Positions 11,528-21,085 of a stretch of 43,373 bases of DNA are shown in pieces. The notes under the pieces are model-generated. The model saw only the letters and a program-made list of their open reading frames with translations, had not been told where the DNA came from and made no database searches. Position numbers and translations under genes: made by a program. Numbering within the stretch: the stretch's first letter is position 1; the number at the start of each line of letters is the position of its first letter. Source of the DNA: an uncultured Candidatus Pelagibacter sp. (GTDB lineage Bacteria; Pseudomonadota; Alphaproteobacteria; Pelagibacterales; Pelagibacteraceae); the NCBI GenBank assembly GCA_905612525.1, contig CAJQSG010000030.1, forward strand, positions 1 to 43,373. The letters run 5' to 3'.

Positions 11528-12702
11528 TATCTATCCACCTCTCCAAAAACAATATCTAGCGATCCTAATACAGCAGGTACGTCAGCAAGCATGTGGCCTT
11601 TAATTAAATAATCCATTGCTGCTAAATGAGAAAACCCTGGGGCTCTAATTTTGCACTTATACGGTTTGCTAGAACCATCTGATATTAAATAAACACCAAA
11701 CTCACCTTTTGGAGCCTCTACAGCTGTATAAATTTCATCTTTATCAACTCGGTAACCTTCCGTAAATAGTTTGAAATGATGAATTAAAGCTTCCATAGAT
11801 TGATTAAGATCTTTTTTTGGTGGTGGACTAATCTTTCCATCGGTTGATTTAATTGGTCCTTTAGTCATTTTAGCAAGACATTGTTTGATTATAGAAACAC
11901 TCTCTTTCATTTCATCTATTCTACATAAATATCTATCATAACAATCTCCATTTTTTCCAACAGGTATCTTAAACTCTAGTTGTTCATAACATTCATAAGG
12001 TTGTGATTTTCTTAAATCCCAAGGAACACCTGACCCTCTAATCATAACACCACTAAAAGAATAATCTAAAGCATCTTCTTTAGTCACAATTCCAATATCA
12101 ACATTTCTTTGTTTAAATATTCTGTTGTCTGTTAATAAAGTTTCAAGATCATCAATTATTTTTGGAAATGACATGCAAAACTTACTTATATCCTCCTCTA
12201 GTCCTGTAGGTAAATCCTGATGAACACCTCCAGCTCTAAAATAATTAGCATGCAGTCTTGAACCTGAGGCTCTCTCATAAAAAGTCATTAAAGTTTCACG
12301 TTCTTCAAAACCCCATAACGACGGTGTTAATGCACCAACGTCTAGTGCTTGAGTTGTTACATTTAATATATGACTTAAAATTCTTCCAATCTCACAGAAC
12401 ATAACTCTTATAAATTGAGCTCTTACTGGCACATCAATCTTTAATATTTTTTCAATAGCCAAGGCAAAAGCATGCTCTTGATTCATTGGTGCAACATAAT
12501 CAAGTCTGTCAAAATATGGCACTGCTTGCATATAAGTTTTATTTTCTATTAGTTTTTCAGTACCACGATGCAACAATCCGATGTGAGGATCTGCTTTTTC
12601 AACAATCTCACCATCTAATTCTAAAATTAATCTTAGTACACCATGAGCAGCTGGGTGCTGAGGTCCAAAATTAAGATTTAATGTTTTAGTTTTTTTTGTC
12701 AT
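11527..12702 (-). CDS. nuoD: NADH-quinone oxidoreductase subunit D
   Basis: A peripheral-arm subunit (49-kDa homologue, related to the [NiFe]-hydrogenase large subunit) that forms the quinone site with NuoB. I place the start at the ATG at 12702, giving 391 residues. The reading frame is open to 12762, but this start puts [21 protein letters not shown] at the N-terminus, where the family begins, and gives a 17-bp overlap with nuoC instead of a 77-bp one. The [12 protein letters not shown] motif with the quinone-site histidine and the [12 protein letters not shown] segment are present. NuoC and NuoD are separate proteins here, not fused as in E. coli. Confidence 0.96.
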   Translation of the reverse strand: MTKKTKTLNLNFGPQHPAAHGVLRLILELDGEIVEKADPHIGLLHRGTEKLIENKTYMQAVPYFDRLDYVAPMNQEHAFALAIEKILKIDVPVRAQFIRVMFCEIGRILSHILNVTTQALDVGALTPSLWGFEERETLMTFYERASGSRLHANYFRAGGVHQDLPTGLEEDISKFCMSFPKIIDDLETLLTDNRIFKQRNVDIGIVTKEDALDYSFSGVMIRGSGVPWDLRKSQPYECYEQLEFKIPVGKNGDCYDRYLCRIDEMKESVSIIKQCLAKMTKGPIKSTDGKISPPPKKDLNQSMEALIHHFKLFTEGYRVDKDEIYTAVEAPKGEFGVYLISDGSSKPYKCKIRAPGFSHLAAMDYLIKGHMLADVPAVLGSLDIVFGEVDR

Positions 12703-13294
12703 TTTCTTGATCTGTTTGTTCTTTAATATATTTTGTTCCTTCCCAGGGGCTTTCGTAATCAAAATTTCTATAGTTTTGTTCTAACTTAACAGGCTCTTTA
12801 ATTACTTTTTTTTGTTCTTCACTATACCTAACTTCCGTATGTCCAGTTAAAGGGAAGTCTTTTCTTAACGGATGACCCTCAAAACCATAATCTGTAAGTA
12901 TTCTTCTTAAATCTGGATGATCTTTAAATTTAACACCATACATATCAAAGACTTCACGTTCCATCCAATTAGCGGCTGGGTATATGGTGGTTAATGAAGG
13001 GATCATTTCATTTTCACTTATAAAATAACTTAATATTATTCGTTGGTTAAATTCGTGACTTAGAAATAAATAAACAACTTTAAACCGTTGAGTGTTTTCT
13101 GGGTAATCTACAACAGTAATATCAATTAATTGTCGAAATTTTGTATTTTTATTACTCTTAATAAACAATGTGACATCAATCAAATCTTTACTATCGATAT
13201 TAATATAAAGTTGCTCATGTCTAATATTAGATTTTTTAATTTTAGTTGTAAGCTCTGAGTTAATTTTTTTTTCAAGATCTGTTAAGTTAATCAT
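12686..13294 (-). CDS. nuoC: NADH-quinone oxidoreductase subunit C
   Basis: A 202-residue peripheral-arm subunit (30-kDa homologue) with no cofactor. The family signature, from residue about 125, reads [20 protein letters not shown], followed by [18 protein letters not shown]. This is the strongest diagnostic stretch in NuoC. The charged, asparagine- and lysine-rich C-terminal tail is not conserved in the family. It starts 5 bp after nuoB. Confidence 0.97.
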   Translation of the reverse strand: MINLTDLEKKINSELTTKIKKSNIRHEQLYINIDSKDLIDVTLFIKSNKNTKFRQLIDITVVDYPENTQRFKVVYLFLSHEFNQRIILSYFISENEMIPSLTTIYPAANWMEREVFDMYGVKFKDHPDLRRILTDYGFEGHPLRKDFPLTGHTEVRYSEEQKKVIKEPVKLEQNYRNFDYESPWEGTKYIKEQTDQENDKKN

Positions 13295-13299
13295 AATAA

Positions 13300-13821
13300 T
13301 TATCTGTCAAAAGATCCTTTATTTCTAATTTTTTTTTGAAGTTGCATAATACCATAAAGTAATGCTTCAGCTGATGGCGGACAACCAGGAACATAAATAT
13401 CAACTGGGACAATTTTATCACAACCACGAACAACAGAATAAGAGTAATGATAATAACCACCACCATTGGCACAACTACCCATAGATATAACATATCTTGG
13501 TTCTGGCATTTGATCATAAACTTTTCTTAAAGCTGGTGCCATTTTATTTGTTAATGTACCAGCAACAATCATAACATCAGACTGTCTAGGCGAACCACGA
13601 GGCGCTGCTCCAAATCTTTCTAGATCATACCTTGGCATTGCAGTTTGCATCATCTCAACAGCACAACAAGCTAAGCCAAAAGTCATCCAATGCAGTGACC
13701 CAGCTCTTGACCAATTAATAAGATTGTCAAGTGAAGTTGTTATAAAGCCATTTTTACTAAAGTCTTCTGAAAGTTTTTTAAATTCTTCTGGGATCTGATT
13801 ATTTTTATTTTCTAAATTCAT
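13300..13821 (-). CDS. nuoB: NADH-quinone oxidoreductase subunit B (cluster N2)
   Basis: A 173-residue subunit (PSST homologue) that holds cluster N2, the direct electron donor to quinone. Ligands visible are the adjacent Cys52-Cys53 in LACCAVEMM, Cys117 in [13 protein letters not shown], and Cys147 in [12 protein letters not shown]. The region [20 protein letters not shown] (61-80) is nearly invariant among alphaproteobacteria and mitochondria. Short gaps separate it from nuoA (10 bp) and nuoC (5 bp). Confidence 0.98.
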   Translation of the reverse strand: MNLENKNNQIPEEFKKLSEDFSKNGFITTSLDNLINWSRAGSLHWMTFGLACCAVEMMQTAMPRYDLERFGAAPRGSPRQSDVMIVAGTLTNKMAPALRKVYDQMPEPRYVISMGSCANGGGYYHYSYSVVRGCDKIVPVDIYVPGCPPSAEALLYGIMQLQKKIRNKGSFDR

Positions 13822-13831
13822 ATTTAAATTT

Positions 13832-14200
13832 TTATTCCCAATCTAGAGCACCTTTTCTCCACTCATAAATAAAACCAATCGTAAGTATAAATAAAAAAAT
13901 CATCATTGAAGAAAAACCTAATAAGCCTATGTTTCCTAAAGAGATTGCCCAAGGAAATAGAAATGCTATCTCTAAGTCAAAAATTATAAAAAGAATCGCT
14001 ACTAAATAAAATCTAACATCAAATTCCATTCTTGAATCTTCAAAAGGTTCAAAACCACATTCGTAAGCTGATAATTTTTCAGGATCTGGGTGTTTAGGTG
14101 AAAGAATAAAATTAATTACCACAAATGCACAGCTTAAACCCAGTGCGATTATTAAAAATAATATTATTGGAAGATAATCTTTTAAAAACACTGAAAGCAT
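13832..14200 (-). CDS. nuoA: NADH-quinone oxidoreductase subunit A
   Basis: A 122-residue, three-helix membrane subunit (ND3 homologue), first gene of the operon. The signature [20 protein letters not shown], with the flexible-loop cysteine, lies around residues 44-63, and the third helix carries WRKGALDWE at the end. The frame is open to a TTG at 14224, but I prefer the ATG at 14200. It gives the usual family length of about 121, is an ATG, and has an AAGGTG ribosome-binding sequence 12 bases upstream. Two tRNA genes lie upstream on the same strand. Confidence 0.95.
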   Translation of the reverse strand: MLSVFLKDYLPIILFLIIALGLSCAFVVINFILSPKHPDPEKLSAYECGFEPFEDSRMEFDVRFYLVAILFIIFDLEIAFLFPWAISLGNIGLLGFSSMMIFLFILTIGFIYEWRKGALDWE

Positions 14201-14214
14201 AAATCTATATAACA

Positions 14215-14247
14215 CCTTTTTCAATATGTTGAAGAGAGCAAAAAGGG
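14215..14247 (-). promoter_or_regulatory. Possible hairpin over the nuoA ribosome-binding site
   Basis: On the minus strand, within the 85-base leader between tRNA-Asp and nuoA, CCTTT can pair with AAAGG. A nested TTCAA-CATA-TTGAA hairpin lies inside, with an 8-base bulge on the 5' side. The AAAGG arm is part of the AAGGTG ribosome-binding sequence of nuoA, so folding would mask it. The arms are AT-rich and short, so chance pairing is plausible. Confidence 0.3.
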
Positions 14248-14285
14248 TAATTTAATGAATATTAACAGCCATAAATTACGAAAAG

Positions 14286-14362
14286 TGGCGGGAGTGAAGG
14301 GACTCGAACCCTCGACCTATCGCGTGACAGGCGATCGCTCTAACCAACTGAGCTACACCCCC
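14286..14362 (-). tRNA. tRNA-Asp (GTC)
   Basis: A 77-base cloverleaf on the minus strand with a CCA end encoded in the DNA. The acceptor GGGGGTG pairs with CACTCCC (one G-U), the D-loop region is TAGCTCAGTTGGTTAGAGC, the anticodon stem-loop has CTGTCAC with anticodon GTC, and the T-arm carries the GGTTCGAGTCC motif. It lies 11 bases downstream of tRNA-Val and ahead of nuoA, so the tRNAs and the nuo operon may share a transcript. Confidence 0.97.
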
Positions 14363-14373
14363 ACTTTAGTCTT

Positions 14374-14449
14374 TGGTGGGCAGTAAAGGACTCGAACCTT
14401 TGACCCCCTCGGTGTAAACGAGATGCTCTACCAACTGAGCTAACCGCCC
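14374..14449 (-). tRNA. tRNA-Val (TAC)
   Basis: A 76-base cloverleaf on the minus strand including an encoded CCA. The acceptor GGGCGGT pairs with ACTGCCC, the D-arm is TAGCTCAGTTGGTAGAGC, the anticodon loop TTTACAC gives anticodon TAC, and the T-arm contains GGTTCGAGTCC. A Val-Asp tRNA pair between lon and nuoA is a common alphaproteobacterial arrangement. Confidence 0.97.
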
Positions 14450-14601
14450 AAAACCAAATAACGGACTATTTATAACAACTAAATTAGGAATGCAAACTTA
14501 AAAAGAAGGCCTGAGAGGTCTATTAGTGAACAATCGCTTTATCCGTTATCCGTTGCATGAAATATTTGATCATGTATAGATTGTTAGGTAGGTAACTATT
14601 G
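14450..14601. other. 152-bp gap between lon and tRNA-Val; no hupB
   Basis: This is one of the longest gene-free stretches of the housekeeping block. It contains a possible lon terminator at 14500-14521, a tandem TATCCGT heptamer pair near 14540-14553, and a wide inverted pair AACAATC (14529-14535) / GATTGTT (14579-14585). I found no open frame resembling a protein. In many alphaproteobacteria the HU gene hupB follows lon; it is not here. Confidence 0.5.
14500..14521 (-). terminator. Candidate terminator downstream of lon
   Basis: On the minus strand AGACCT-CTC-AGGCCT forms a short hairpin with one A-C mismatch and is followed immediately by TCTTTTT. It lies about 80 bases after the lon stop and before tRNA-Val. 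The stem is short, so termination may be weak. Confidence 0.35.
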
Positions 14602-16983
14602 TTATTGAATGCTAGCTTGTGATTTATCGTCTGATTTAGAAATTTTTTCAACTTCTACCCATTCGACTCTTTTTAATTCTTTAGTCAGAGCTATCTTCAA
14701 GACTTCGTCCGCATGCTCTACAGGTGTAATTTTTATGTCATCCGTAATCTTTTTAGGCATATCAACTAAATCTTTTTCGTTTTCCTTCGGTATAATAACC
14801 TGTTTGATCCCAGCTCTATGAGCTGCTAATAATTTCTCCTTTAAACCTCCAATCGGCAAAACTTGGCCAGTAAGTGTGACTTCTCCAGTCATTGCAACAT
14901 CTCTTCTTACAGGGATTTTTGTTATCGCAGAAACTATAGAGGTCACCATTCCAATACCAGCTGAAGGACCATCTTTAGGCGTGGCACCTTCTGGTACATG
15001 AATATGAAAATCTTTTTTTTCAAATAATGGTGGAATAATTCCATAATCTAAACTTTTAGATCTGATAAATGATTTTGCTGCTTTAATTGATTCTTGCATA
15101 ACTTCTCCAAGTTTACCAGTAATTTGCATTCTACCTTTTCCAGGCATAATAACAGTTTCAATTTTAAGAATTTCACCTCCATACTCAGTCCAGGCTAAAC
15201 CAGTAACAACACCGATCTTATCATTATTTTCAAGTTCACCAAAAGTAAATTTTTGAATACCAAGATAGTCATGCAAATTATTTAAGTCTATATTAACTTC
15301 TTTTTCTTCTCCGGATACAACTTTTTTTACAACTTTTCTCGCAACTTTTGATATTTCTCTTTCTAGATTTCTAACACCTGATTCTTTTGTGTAACTTCTA
15401 ATAATTTCTTTAATAATACCTTCAGACAGAGTCATTTCTTTTTCCTTAACACCATTATCTTTAATTTGTTTAGGTAAAAGATATTTATTAGCAATATTAA
15501 TTTTCTCGTCTTCTGTATAGCCAGCTAATCTTATTACTTCCATTCTGTCTAATAATGGAGGCAATATATTAAGAGTGTTTGCTGTCGTTACAAACATCAC
15601 GTCTGATAAGTCATAATCAACTTCTAAATAGTGATCATTAAATGTAGTATTTTGCTCAGGATCTAAAGCTTCGAGCAAAGCAGAAGATGGGTCACCTCTA
15701 TAGTCATTGCCAATTTTATCTATTTCATCAAGAAGAATTAAGGGGTTTTTTGTTCCAGCCTTTTTCATCATTTGAATAATTTTTCCTGGTAAAGAGCCAA
15801 TATAAGTTCTCCTATGACCTCTTATTTCTGCTTCATCACGCATACCACCAACTGACATTCTTACAAATTCTCTGTTAGTTGCTCTAGCAATCGATTTCCC
15901 CAAAGATGTTTTTCCAACACCTGGGGGACCGACTAAGCATAAAATCGGACCTTTAATTTTTTCCATTCTTTTTTGAACCGCTAAAAATTCAATAATTCTT
16001 TCTTTAACTTTATCTAAACCGAAATGATCTGCATCTAATACTGCAAGTGCTTTTTTAAGGTCAATATCAACTTGACTTTTTTTAAACCAGGGCAGATCTA
16101 TCATCCAATCAAGGTAGTTTCTGATAACTGTAGCCTCCGCTGACATAGGGCTCATATTTTTTAATTTTTTAAGTTCTGCCATACATTTTTTTTCTACTTC
16201 TTTTGGCATTTTTGCTTTTATGATGGATTTGTTTAGACTGGAAGTCTCATCTTTTCCATCCTCAATTTCACCTAATTCTTTCTGAATAGCTTTAAGTTGT
16301 TCATTTAAATAATACTCTCTTTGGGTTTTTTCCATCTGTGTTTTAACCCTACCTCTAATTTTTTTTTCCACTCCTATAATGCTAGTTTCATTTTCCATAA
16401 TTTTAATTATAGAATTAAGTCTTTTTTTAACATCAATGGTTTCAAATATTTGCTGTTTTTCTGAAATTGTAGCAGTTAAATGTGATGCAATATTATCTGC
16501 TATATGTGAGGCGTCAGTTAATTTTTTAATATTATTGATTGTTTCACTTGAAACTTTTTTATTAATTGATGTTAGTTTTTCAAGTCTTCTGACGGCAGTC
16601 ATTGCAAGTGGAATTAAATCCTCATCTATTACTACAATATTGTGATGATGGGCGTACTCACATATAATAAATTTATCATTATCTTTAAAATCAAGGATTT
16701 TAACTCTTTTACTTCCTTCAACTAGAACTTTTACTGTTCCATCAGGTAGTTTTAATAATTGAAGAATATTACACTCACAACCATACATAAAAACATCTGC
16801 TTTTTTAGGGTCATCAATCTCTGAGTTTTTTTGTGTAACAAGAATAATTTTTTTGTCTTTTTTCATTACCTCGTTTAATGCGGAAATAGATTTATCCCTT
16901 CCAACAAAAAGCGGAATAACCATGTTAGGAAATACAACTATATCTCTTAATGGTAATAAAGGTTTTTCGATTTTAACATTCAT
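14602..16983 (-). CDS. lon: ATP-dependent protease Lon
   Basis: A 793-residue cytoplasmic AAA+ serine protease that degrades misfolded and regulatory proteins. The N-terminal LON substrate domain begins [20 protein letters not shown] (about 10-30), followed by a coiled coil. The Walker A motif is GPPGVGKTS (about 350-358) and Walker B is LILLDEID. The C-terminal protease domain has the Ser-Lys dyad: Ser674 in [10 protein letters not shown] and Lys717 in [10 protein letters not shown], 43 residues apart as in E. coli Lon. Length is typical. An imperfect dyad ATATCC/GGATAT (16982-17000) overlaps the start codon. Confidence 0.98.
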   Translation of the reverse strand: MNVKIEKPLLPLRDIVVFPNMVIPLFVGRDKSISALNEVMKKDKKIILVTQKNSEIDDPKKADVFMYGCECNILQLLKLPDGTVKVLVEGSKRVKILDFKDNDKFIICEYAHHHNIVVIDEDLIPLAMTAVRRLEKLTSINKKVSSETINNIKKLTDASHIADNIASHLTATISEKQQIFETIDVKKRLNSIIKIMENETSIIGVEKKIRGRVKTQMEKTQREYYLNEQLKAIQKELGEIEDGKDETSSLNKSIIKAKMPKEVEKKCMAELKKLKNMSPMSAEATVIRNYLDWMIDLPWFKKSQVDIDLKKALAVLDADHFGLDKVKERIIEFLAVQKRMEKIKGPILCLVGPPGVGKTSLGKSIARATNREFVRMSVGGMRDEAEIRGHRRTYIGSLPGKIIQMMKKAGTKNPLILLDEIDKIGNDYRGDPSSALLEALDPEQNTTFNDHYLEVDYDLSDVMFVTTANTLNILPPLLDRMEVIRLAGYTEDEKINIANKYLLPKQIKDNGVKEKEMTLSEGIIKEIIRSYTKESGVRNLEREISKVARKVVKKVVSGEEKEVNIDLNNLHDYLGIQKFTFGELENNDKIGVVTGLAWTEYGGEILKIETVIMPGKGRMQITGKLGEVMQESIKAAKSFIRSKSLDYGIIPPLFEKKDFHIHVPEGATPKDGPSAGIGMVTSIVSAITKIPVRRDVAMTGEVTLTGQVLPIGGLKEKLLAAHRAGIKQVIIPKENEKDLVDMPKKITDDIKITPVEHADEVLKIALTKELKRVEWVEVEKISKSDDKSQASIQ

Positions 16984-17013
16984 ATCCTAAATATGGATAT
17001 TAAATTTGATATT

Positions 17014-17031
17014 GCAATAGCTATTTATTGC
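17014..17031. repeat. Small inverted repeat between clpX and lon
   Basis: GCAATA-GCTATT-TATTGC is a 6-bp perfect dyad with a 6-base loop, lying in the 62-bp clpX-lon gap. It lacks a following T-run. It could be a processing or weak attenuation hairpin, or chance in AT-rich DNA. Confidence 0.3.
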
Positions 17032-17045
17032 TTATTAACATAAAA

Positions 17046-18314
17046 TTAGGCTGCAGATATTTTATCTGTCTTACTTTTGCTATTATTTTTTGAATGAACT
17101 ATAATGGGTTGAGTTATTCCTTTGGCTGCACTAGCATCGACAATTACTTCCTCCACATTATCCTGACTTGGTAGATCATACATTGTTTTTAATAGAATGT
17201 TTTCTAAAATAGATCTAAGTCCTCTTGCGCCAGTTTTTTTGTTGATTGCTTTTTGTGCAATCTCTTTAATAGCATTTTCTTTGAAGCTTAGCTTCGCTCC
17301 ATCTAATTTAAATAATTCTTGGTATTGTTTGATCAGGGAGTTTTTAGGCTCCTGTAGTATTTTTACTAAAGATTTCTCATCAAGGTCTTCTAAAGTTGCT
17401 ATCATGGGTAGTCTTCCAATAAACTCTGGAATTAAGCCATATCTCAGTAGATCTTCAGGCTCTAAACTTTTCATCCATTCACCAGTTTTTTTATCATCTG
17501 TTTTTTTGACATTTGCACCAAACCCAATTGAAGTACCTTTATCCCTTTGAGAGATAATCTTGTCTAGACCAGCAAAAGCTCCCCCACAAATAAATAAAAT
17601 ATTAGTTGTATCTACTTGCAGAAATTCTTGTTGAGGATGTTTTCTTCCTCCTTGAGGTGGAACACTTGCAATAGTTCCTTCCATAATTTTCAATAAAGCT
17701 TGCTGCACACCTTCGCCAGAAACATCTCTAGTAATTGATGGATTTTCAGATTTTCTGCTTATCTTGTCAACTTCATCAATATAGACAATTCCTCTTTGGG
17801 CTTTTTCAACATTGTAATCTGCAGCCTGTAATAGTTTTAAAATAATATTCTCAACATCCTCACCAACATAACCCGCTTCTGTTAGTGTAGTGGCATCTGC
17901 CATTGTAAAGGGTACGTCTAAAATTCTAGCTAATGTTTGTGCTAATAAAGTTTTACCGCAACCTGTTGGTCCAACTAGAAGAATGTTAGATTTAGAAAGT
18001 TCAACAGTCTTGCTGCTTTTACTTTCGTAATTAAGTCTTTTGTAGTGATTGTGAACAGCTACAGATAAAACTTTTTTAGCGTGCTGTTGACCAATAACAT
18101 AATCATCCAATACTGCACAAATTTCTTTTGGTGGTGGTAATCCATCTTGATGCTTAACAAAAGTATCTTTACTTTCTTCCTTAATAATATCCATACAAAG
18201 CTCAACACACTCATCGCAGATGAATACAGTAGGTCCTGCAATTAATTTTCTGACTTCATGTTGGCTCTTGCCACAGAATGAACAGTAAAGAATATTTTTA
18301 TTATTAGTAGTCAT
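17046..18314 (-). CDS. clpX: ATP-dependent Clp protease ATP-binding subunit ClpX
   Basis: A 422-residue AAA+ unfoldase that recognises substrates and threads them into ClpP. The N-terminal zinc-binding domain has Cys11, Cys14, Cys33 and Cys36. The Walker A motif is [12 protein letters not shown] (about residues 115-126) and the pore/Walker B region contains [11 protein letters not shown]. The IGF loop that docks on ClpP is present as IGFG near residue 262. It lies directly after clpP and before lon on the same strand, the usual proteostasis cluster. Confidence 0.98.
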   Translation of the reverse strand: MTTNNKNILYCSFCGKSQHEVRKLIAGPTVFICDECVELCMDIIKEESKDTFVKHQDGLPPPKEICAVLDDYVIGQQHAKKVLSVAVHNHYKRLNYESKSSKTVELSKSNILLVGPTGCGKTLLAQTLARILDVPFTMADATTLTEAGYVGEDVENIILKLLQAADYNVEKAQRGIVYIDEVDKISRKSENPSITRDVSGEGVQQALLKIMEGTIASVPPQGGRKHPQQEFLQVDTTNILFICGGAFAGLDKIISQRDKGTSIGFGANVKKTDDKKTGEWMKSLEPEDLLRYGLIPEFIGRLPMIATLEDLDEKSLVKILQEPKNSLIKQYQELFKLDGAKLSFKENAIKEIAQKAINKKTGARGLRSILENILLKTMYDLPSQDNVEEVIVDASAAKGITQPIIVHSKNNSKSKTDKISAA

Positions 18315-18404
18315 AAATTTTGTAAACGAATCAATTAATGTACTTTAATATAAATGAGTCATACTAATCAAGTGCACGTTTAGCAGCCTACAAGGTGTTG
18401 TGTA

Positions 18405-19016
18405 TTAAGATCTATTTACTACTACTTTGTCAATTAAACCAAAGTCTTTAGCAGTTTCTGGGGTCATGAAATTGTCTCTCTCAAGTGCTTTTTTAACTTC
18501 CTCTACCGATTTATCAGTATGTTTAGAGTAAATTTCATTAAGTCTTTTTTTTAAAGCTAAGACTTCATTTGCATGTATCTCGATATCTGTTGCTTGACCT
18601 TGAAAACCTGCTGAGGGTTGATGTACCATTATACGAGAATTGGGCAATGAAAATCTTTTTCCCTTTGTACCAGCAGCTAACAAAAAAGAACCCATGGATG
18701 CTGCTTGACCAATACACAATGTTGAGACATCAGGTTTAATATATTGAATTGTATCATAAATACCTAGACCAGCAGTAACAAGTCCACCAGGACTATTAAT
18801 ATATAGATTAATTTCTTTTTTTGGATCTTCGGACTCTAGAAATAAAAGTTGGGCTGTAACTAAAGAGGCTACATTGTCATCGATAGGACCTACTAAAAAA
18901 ATTATTCTTTCTTTTAAGAGCCTTGAATAAATATCATAAGCTCTTTCACCCTTGTTAGATTGTTCAACAACCATGGGGACTAAGGTATTCATTTGATTAA
19001 ATAAATTTGTTGTCAT
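18405..19016 (-). CDS. clpP: ATP-dependent Clp protease proteolytic subunit
   Basis: A 203-residue serine protease that forms the tetradecameric barrel used by ClpX. The triad is Ser107 (GQAASMGS), His132 (MVHQPSAG) and Asp181 (ERDNFM), with spacing identical to E. coli ClpP offset by ten. The protein has a short N-terminal propeptide-like segment before [20 protein letters not shown]. It sits 32 bp after the trigger factor gene and 90 bp before clpX, the widespread tig-clpP-clpX order. Confidence 0.98.
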   Translation of the reverse strand: MTTNLFNQMNTLVPMVVEQSNKGERAYDIYSRLLKERIIFLVGPIDDNVASLVTAQLLFLESEDPKKEINLYINSPGGLVTAGLGIYDTIQYIKPDVSTLCIGQAASMGSFLLAAGTKGKRFSLPNSRIMVHQPSAGFQGQATDIEIHANEVLALKKRLNEIYSKHTDKSVEEVKKALERDNFMTPETAKDFGLIDKVVVNRS

Positions 19017-19048
19017 AAAATGATTCTCTTAACTTATACAACTTGTGA

Positions 19049-20467
19049 TTACTTTTTACTAACTTTTTTTGTTGAGGTTTCTTTGGATTTTTTAGTTTTT
19101 AACTTATCTATTTTTTTTTTAGTAACAGCTTTTTTTTCTTTTGGATGGTCGTGATCATGATTGAAATCATGTTCTTGTTTTTGATGCTCTTTTAAAATTT
19201 TTTCTGCTTCTTCTTTGGTAATTTCTTTTTTATTAGGTCTTGCTTTAGTTTTGATTAAATTAATAATTTTTTCTTCATAAACAGTTCCTCTTAAACTTGC
19301 TAATGCAGATGGGTTTTTCTGGTAAAACTCCATAACCATTTTTTCTTGGCCCGGCATCATACTAAGCTGTTTTTGAACTTCTGCTTGAACCTCTTGTTCT
19401 GTAACTTTTATTTTGTTCTTTTCACCAAATTCATTCAAAATTAATCCAACTTTAATTCTTTTTTTAGCTACATCTTCAAAATTTTTTCTACTTTTTTTTG
19501 CATCCTCTTCACTCATACCTTCAGCTAATATCTTAATTTCTTCTTCTATTAAGTTACCTGGAATTTCATCAACTTTGAAATTTTCAATTTCTTTTAAAAT
19601 TTGTTTTTTAGATAATTTATCTAAAGAATTTTGATATTCTTCATTAATTTGTTTTGAGACTAAAAATTTTAAATCTACAAGGTCTTTAGCTCCAAGATTT
19701 TTTGCAAAATTATCATCAATTTTAATATCTTCAGATTTTTTTACAGCTAGAATTTTGCATACAAAGTTAGCTTTTTTCTTTGCAAATTCTTTTTGTGGAT
19801 AATTTTCAGGGAGTACGGCCTCTACTATCTTTTCATCATTTTTTTTTACACCAACTAATTGTTTATCAAACCCTTTAATAAATAAGTCTTTTCCTAGAAT
19901 TAGTTGTGTGTTTTTTCCTTCACCACCAGTAAAATCTTTTCCATCAATAGTAGCTTTGTAGTCAAATACAACTGAATTGCCATCAGCAGCTTTAACTTCC
20001 TCAGCCACATCGGTAAAATTATTTTGGCTTTTTGCTATTTCTTTAATTCTTTTATCAATTTCATCAGTTTTAATTTTAACTGAATATTCGTCATATTTAA
20101 TATTTTCAACTGACTTGAGCTCTACTTTTGGAAGCTCTGTTACAGTCATTACATATTCTAAATCTTTATCTTCACCATAAGTTTTAAGGTCAAGTTTAGG
20201 TTGGCCGGCTGGCTTGATTTTATTATCCTCTAAAGCTTTAATTGATGTATCTTTAAGAACTTTATCGAGGACTTCACTAAAAATTGCTTGTCCAAATTGT
20301 CTTTTAAGAATTTCTTTAGGAACTTTTCCAGGTCTAAAGCCTTTTAAATTTACAGTTTTTTTGATTTCCTCAAACTTTACGTCCATATGTGAATTCATAG
20401 TTTTTTTATCTATGAAGACTTTAACTTCTTTATTTAAACCTTTTACATTTTCAATTGTTACTTTCAT
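19049..20467 (-). CDS. tig: Trigger factor (ribosome-associated chaperone)
   Basis: A 472-residue chaperone and peptidyl-prolyl isomerase at the ribosome exit tunnel. The ribosome-binding loop signature GFRPGKVPKEILKRQFG lies near residues 41-57. A PPIase domain follows (about 150-240), then the helical C-terminal arms. The frame is open to 20521, but that extension runs through the 3' half of tRNA-Leu, so I use the ATG at 20467, which gives the family N-terminus MKVTIENVKGLNKEV. The last 45 residues form an unusual His/Asp-rich then Lys-rich tail (HDFNHDHDH, then many Lys). The leader between the tRNA CCA end and this ATG is only 15 bases. Confidence 0.95.
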   Translation of the reverse strand: MKVTIENVKGLNKEVKVFIDKKTMNSHMDVKFEEIKKTVNLKGFRPGKVPKEILKRQFGQAIFSEVLDKVLKDTSIKALEDNKIKPAGQPKLDLKTYGEDKDLEYVMTVTELPKVELKSVENIKYDEYSVKIKTDEIDKRIKEIAKSQNNFTDVAEEVKAADGNSVVFDYKATIDGKDFTGGEGKNTQLILGKDLFIKGFDKQLVGVKKNDEKIVEAVLPENYPQKEFAKKKANFVCKILAVKKSEDIKIDDNFAKNLGAKDLVDLKFLVSKQINEEYQNSLDKLSKKQILKEIENFKVDEIPGNLIEEEIKILAEGMSEEDAKKSRKNFEDVAKKRIKVGLILNEFGEKNKIKVTEQEVQAEVQKQLSMMPGQEKMVMEFYQKNPSALASLRGTVYEEKIINLIKTKARPNKKEITKEEAEKILKEHQKQEHDFNHDHDHPKEKKAVTKKKIDKLKTKKSKETSTKKVSKK

Positions 20468-20482
20468 AATTTTATAACTTTC

Positions 20483-20567
20483 TGGTAGGCGAAAAAGGAC
20501 TCGAACCTTCACATCTTTCAATACTGGTTCCTAAGACCAGCGCGTCTACCAATTCCGCCATTCGCCC
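20483..20567 (-). tRNA. tRNA-Leu (TAG)
   Basis: An 85-base class II tRNA on the minus strand with encoded CCA. The acceptor GGGCGAA pairs with TTCGCCT (the first pair is G-U). The anticodon stem CTGGT/ACCAG encloses CTTAGGA, giving anticodon TAG. A variable arm TATTGAAAGATGTG and a T-arm GGTTCGAGTCC follow. It lies 15 bases upstream of tig and is probably transcribed with it. Confidence 0.96.
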
Positions 20568-20667
20568 ATAATTCTTGTGGCTTTATATATTATTGATATC
20601 ATTTGTCCAATGACAATAATTATGAAATATATTAATAATCAATTATATTTAGTATTAATTTAAAAAA

Positions 20668-20919
20668 ATGATTATTTCACCCTGTATAAGCATATGTAAA
20701 ACTGATCCTAGGACAGGCTATTGTTACGGATGTGGTAGAAATAATGAAGAAAAGAAATTATGGAAATTAGAAGATACTTCCAATCAATGGAAGAGTGTTA
20801 ATTTGAACAATATTCAAAAAAGACTTACTGGATGGCAACTAGAAAGTTTTAAAGATTCATATAAATATAAAATAGAAAATGGTATTTCTCTGTTTAAAAA
20901 AAATTTAAATAATGAATAA
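20668..20919 (+). CDS. DUF1289 small cysteine-motif protein
   Basis: An 83-residue cytoplasmic protein. The N-terminus has the DUF1289 pattern SPCxxxCxxDxxxGxCxGCxR with Cys6, 10, 19 and 22, which suggests binding of zinc or an iron-sulfur cluster. The following WKxxNLNNIQKRLTGWQLESF part fits the family helix. No function is established for the family. It opens a three-gene plus-strand cluster whose members overlap by 8 and 14 bp. Confidence 0.85.
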   Translation: MIISPCISICKTDPRTGYCYGCGRNNEEKKLWKLEDTSNQWKSVNLNNIQKRLTGWQLESFKDSYKYKIENGISLFKKNLNNE

Positions 20920-21085
20920 ATCTACAGTAGTTATATTTATTTATGCATTGGGAATAATTTTTGGTGCCTTTTTTTTTAATGTTTGGGGTGCTGAGACATC
21001 ATTTGTAAAAACCATGTCAGTATTTATTTGGACAATTATTTTTTTAATAGCACTATTTTATACTGATAAACATGAAAAAAAATAA
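20912..21085 (+). CDS. Small two-helix membrane protein, unknown function
   Basis: A 57-residue open frame starting at an ATG that overlaps the end of the DUF1289 gene by 8 bp. Two hydrophobic helices (about residues 5-24 and 35-51) are separated by the short polar stretch WGAETSFVKTM, and the C-terminus is charged (TDKHEKK). The overlapping arrangement with genes on both sides and the clean membrane topology support it as real. I do not recognise a family. Confidence 0.6.
   Translation: MNKSTVVIFIYALGIIFGAFFFNVWGAETSFVKTMSVFIWTIIFLIALFYTDKHEKK

Noticed and set aside
13287-13517. 76-codon minus-strand frame within nuoB and the nuoB-nuoC junction
   Set aside because: It is an out-of-frame shadow of nuoB, which has all four cluster ligands.
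14529-14585. Inverted pair AACAATC / GATTGTT as a transposon end or att site
   Set aside because: Only 7 bp with a 43-base spacer, no transposase or integrase nearby and no direct target duplication; kept only as a possible RNA feature.
17197-17550. 117-codon plus-strand frame inside clpX
   Set aside because: Antisense to a highly conserved ATPase domain with no start context or recognisable domain.
20468-20521. 18-codon N-terminal extension of trigger factor
   Set aside because: It reads through the 3' half of tRNA-Leu, and family similarity begins at the ATG at 20467.
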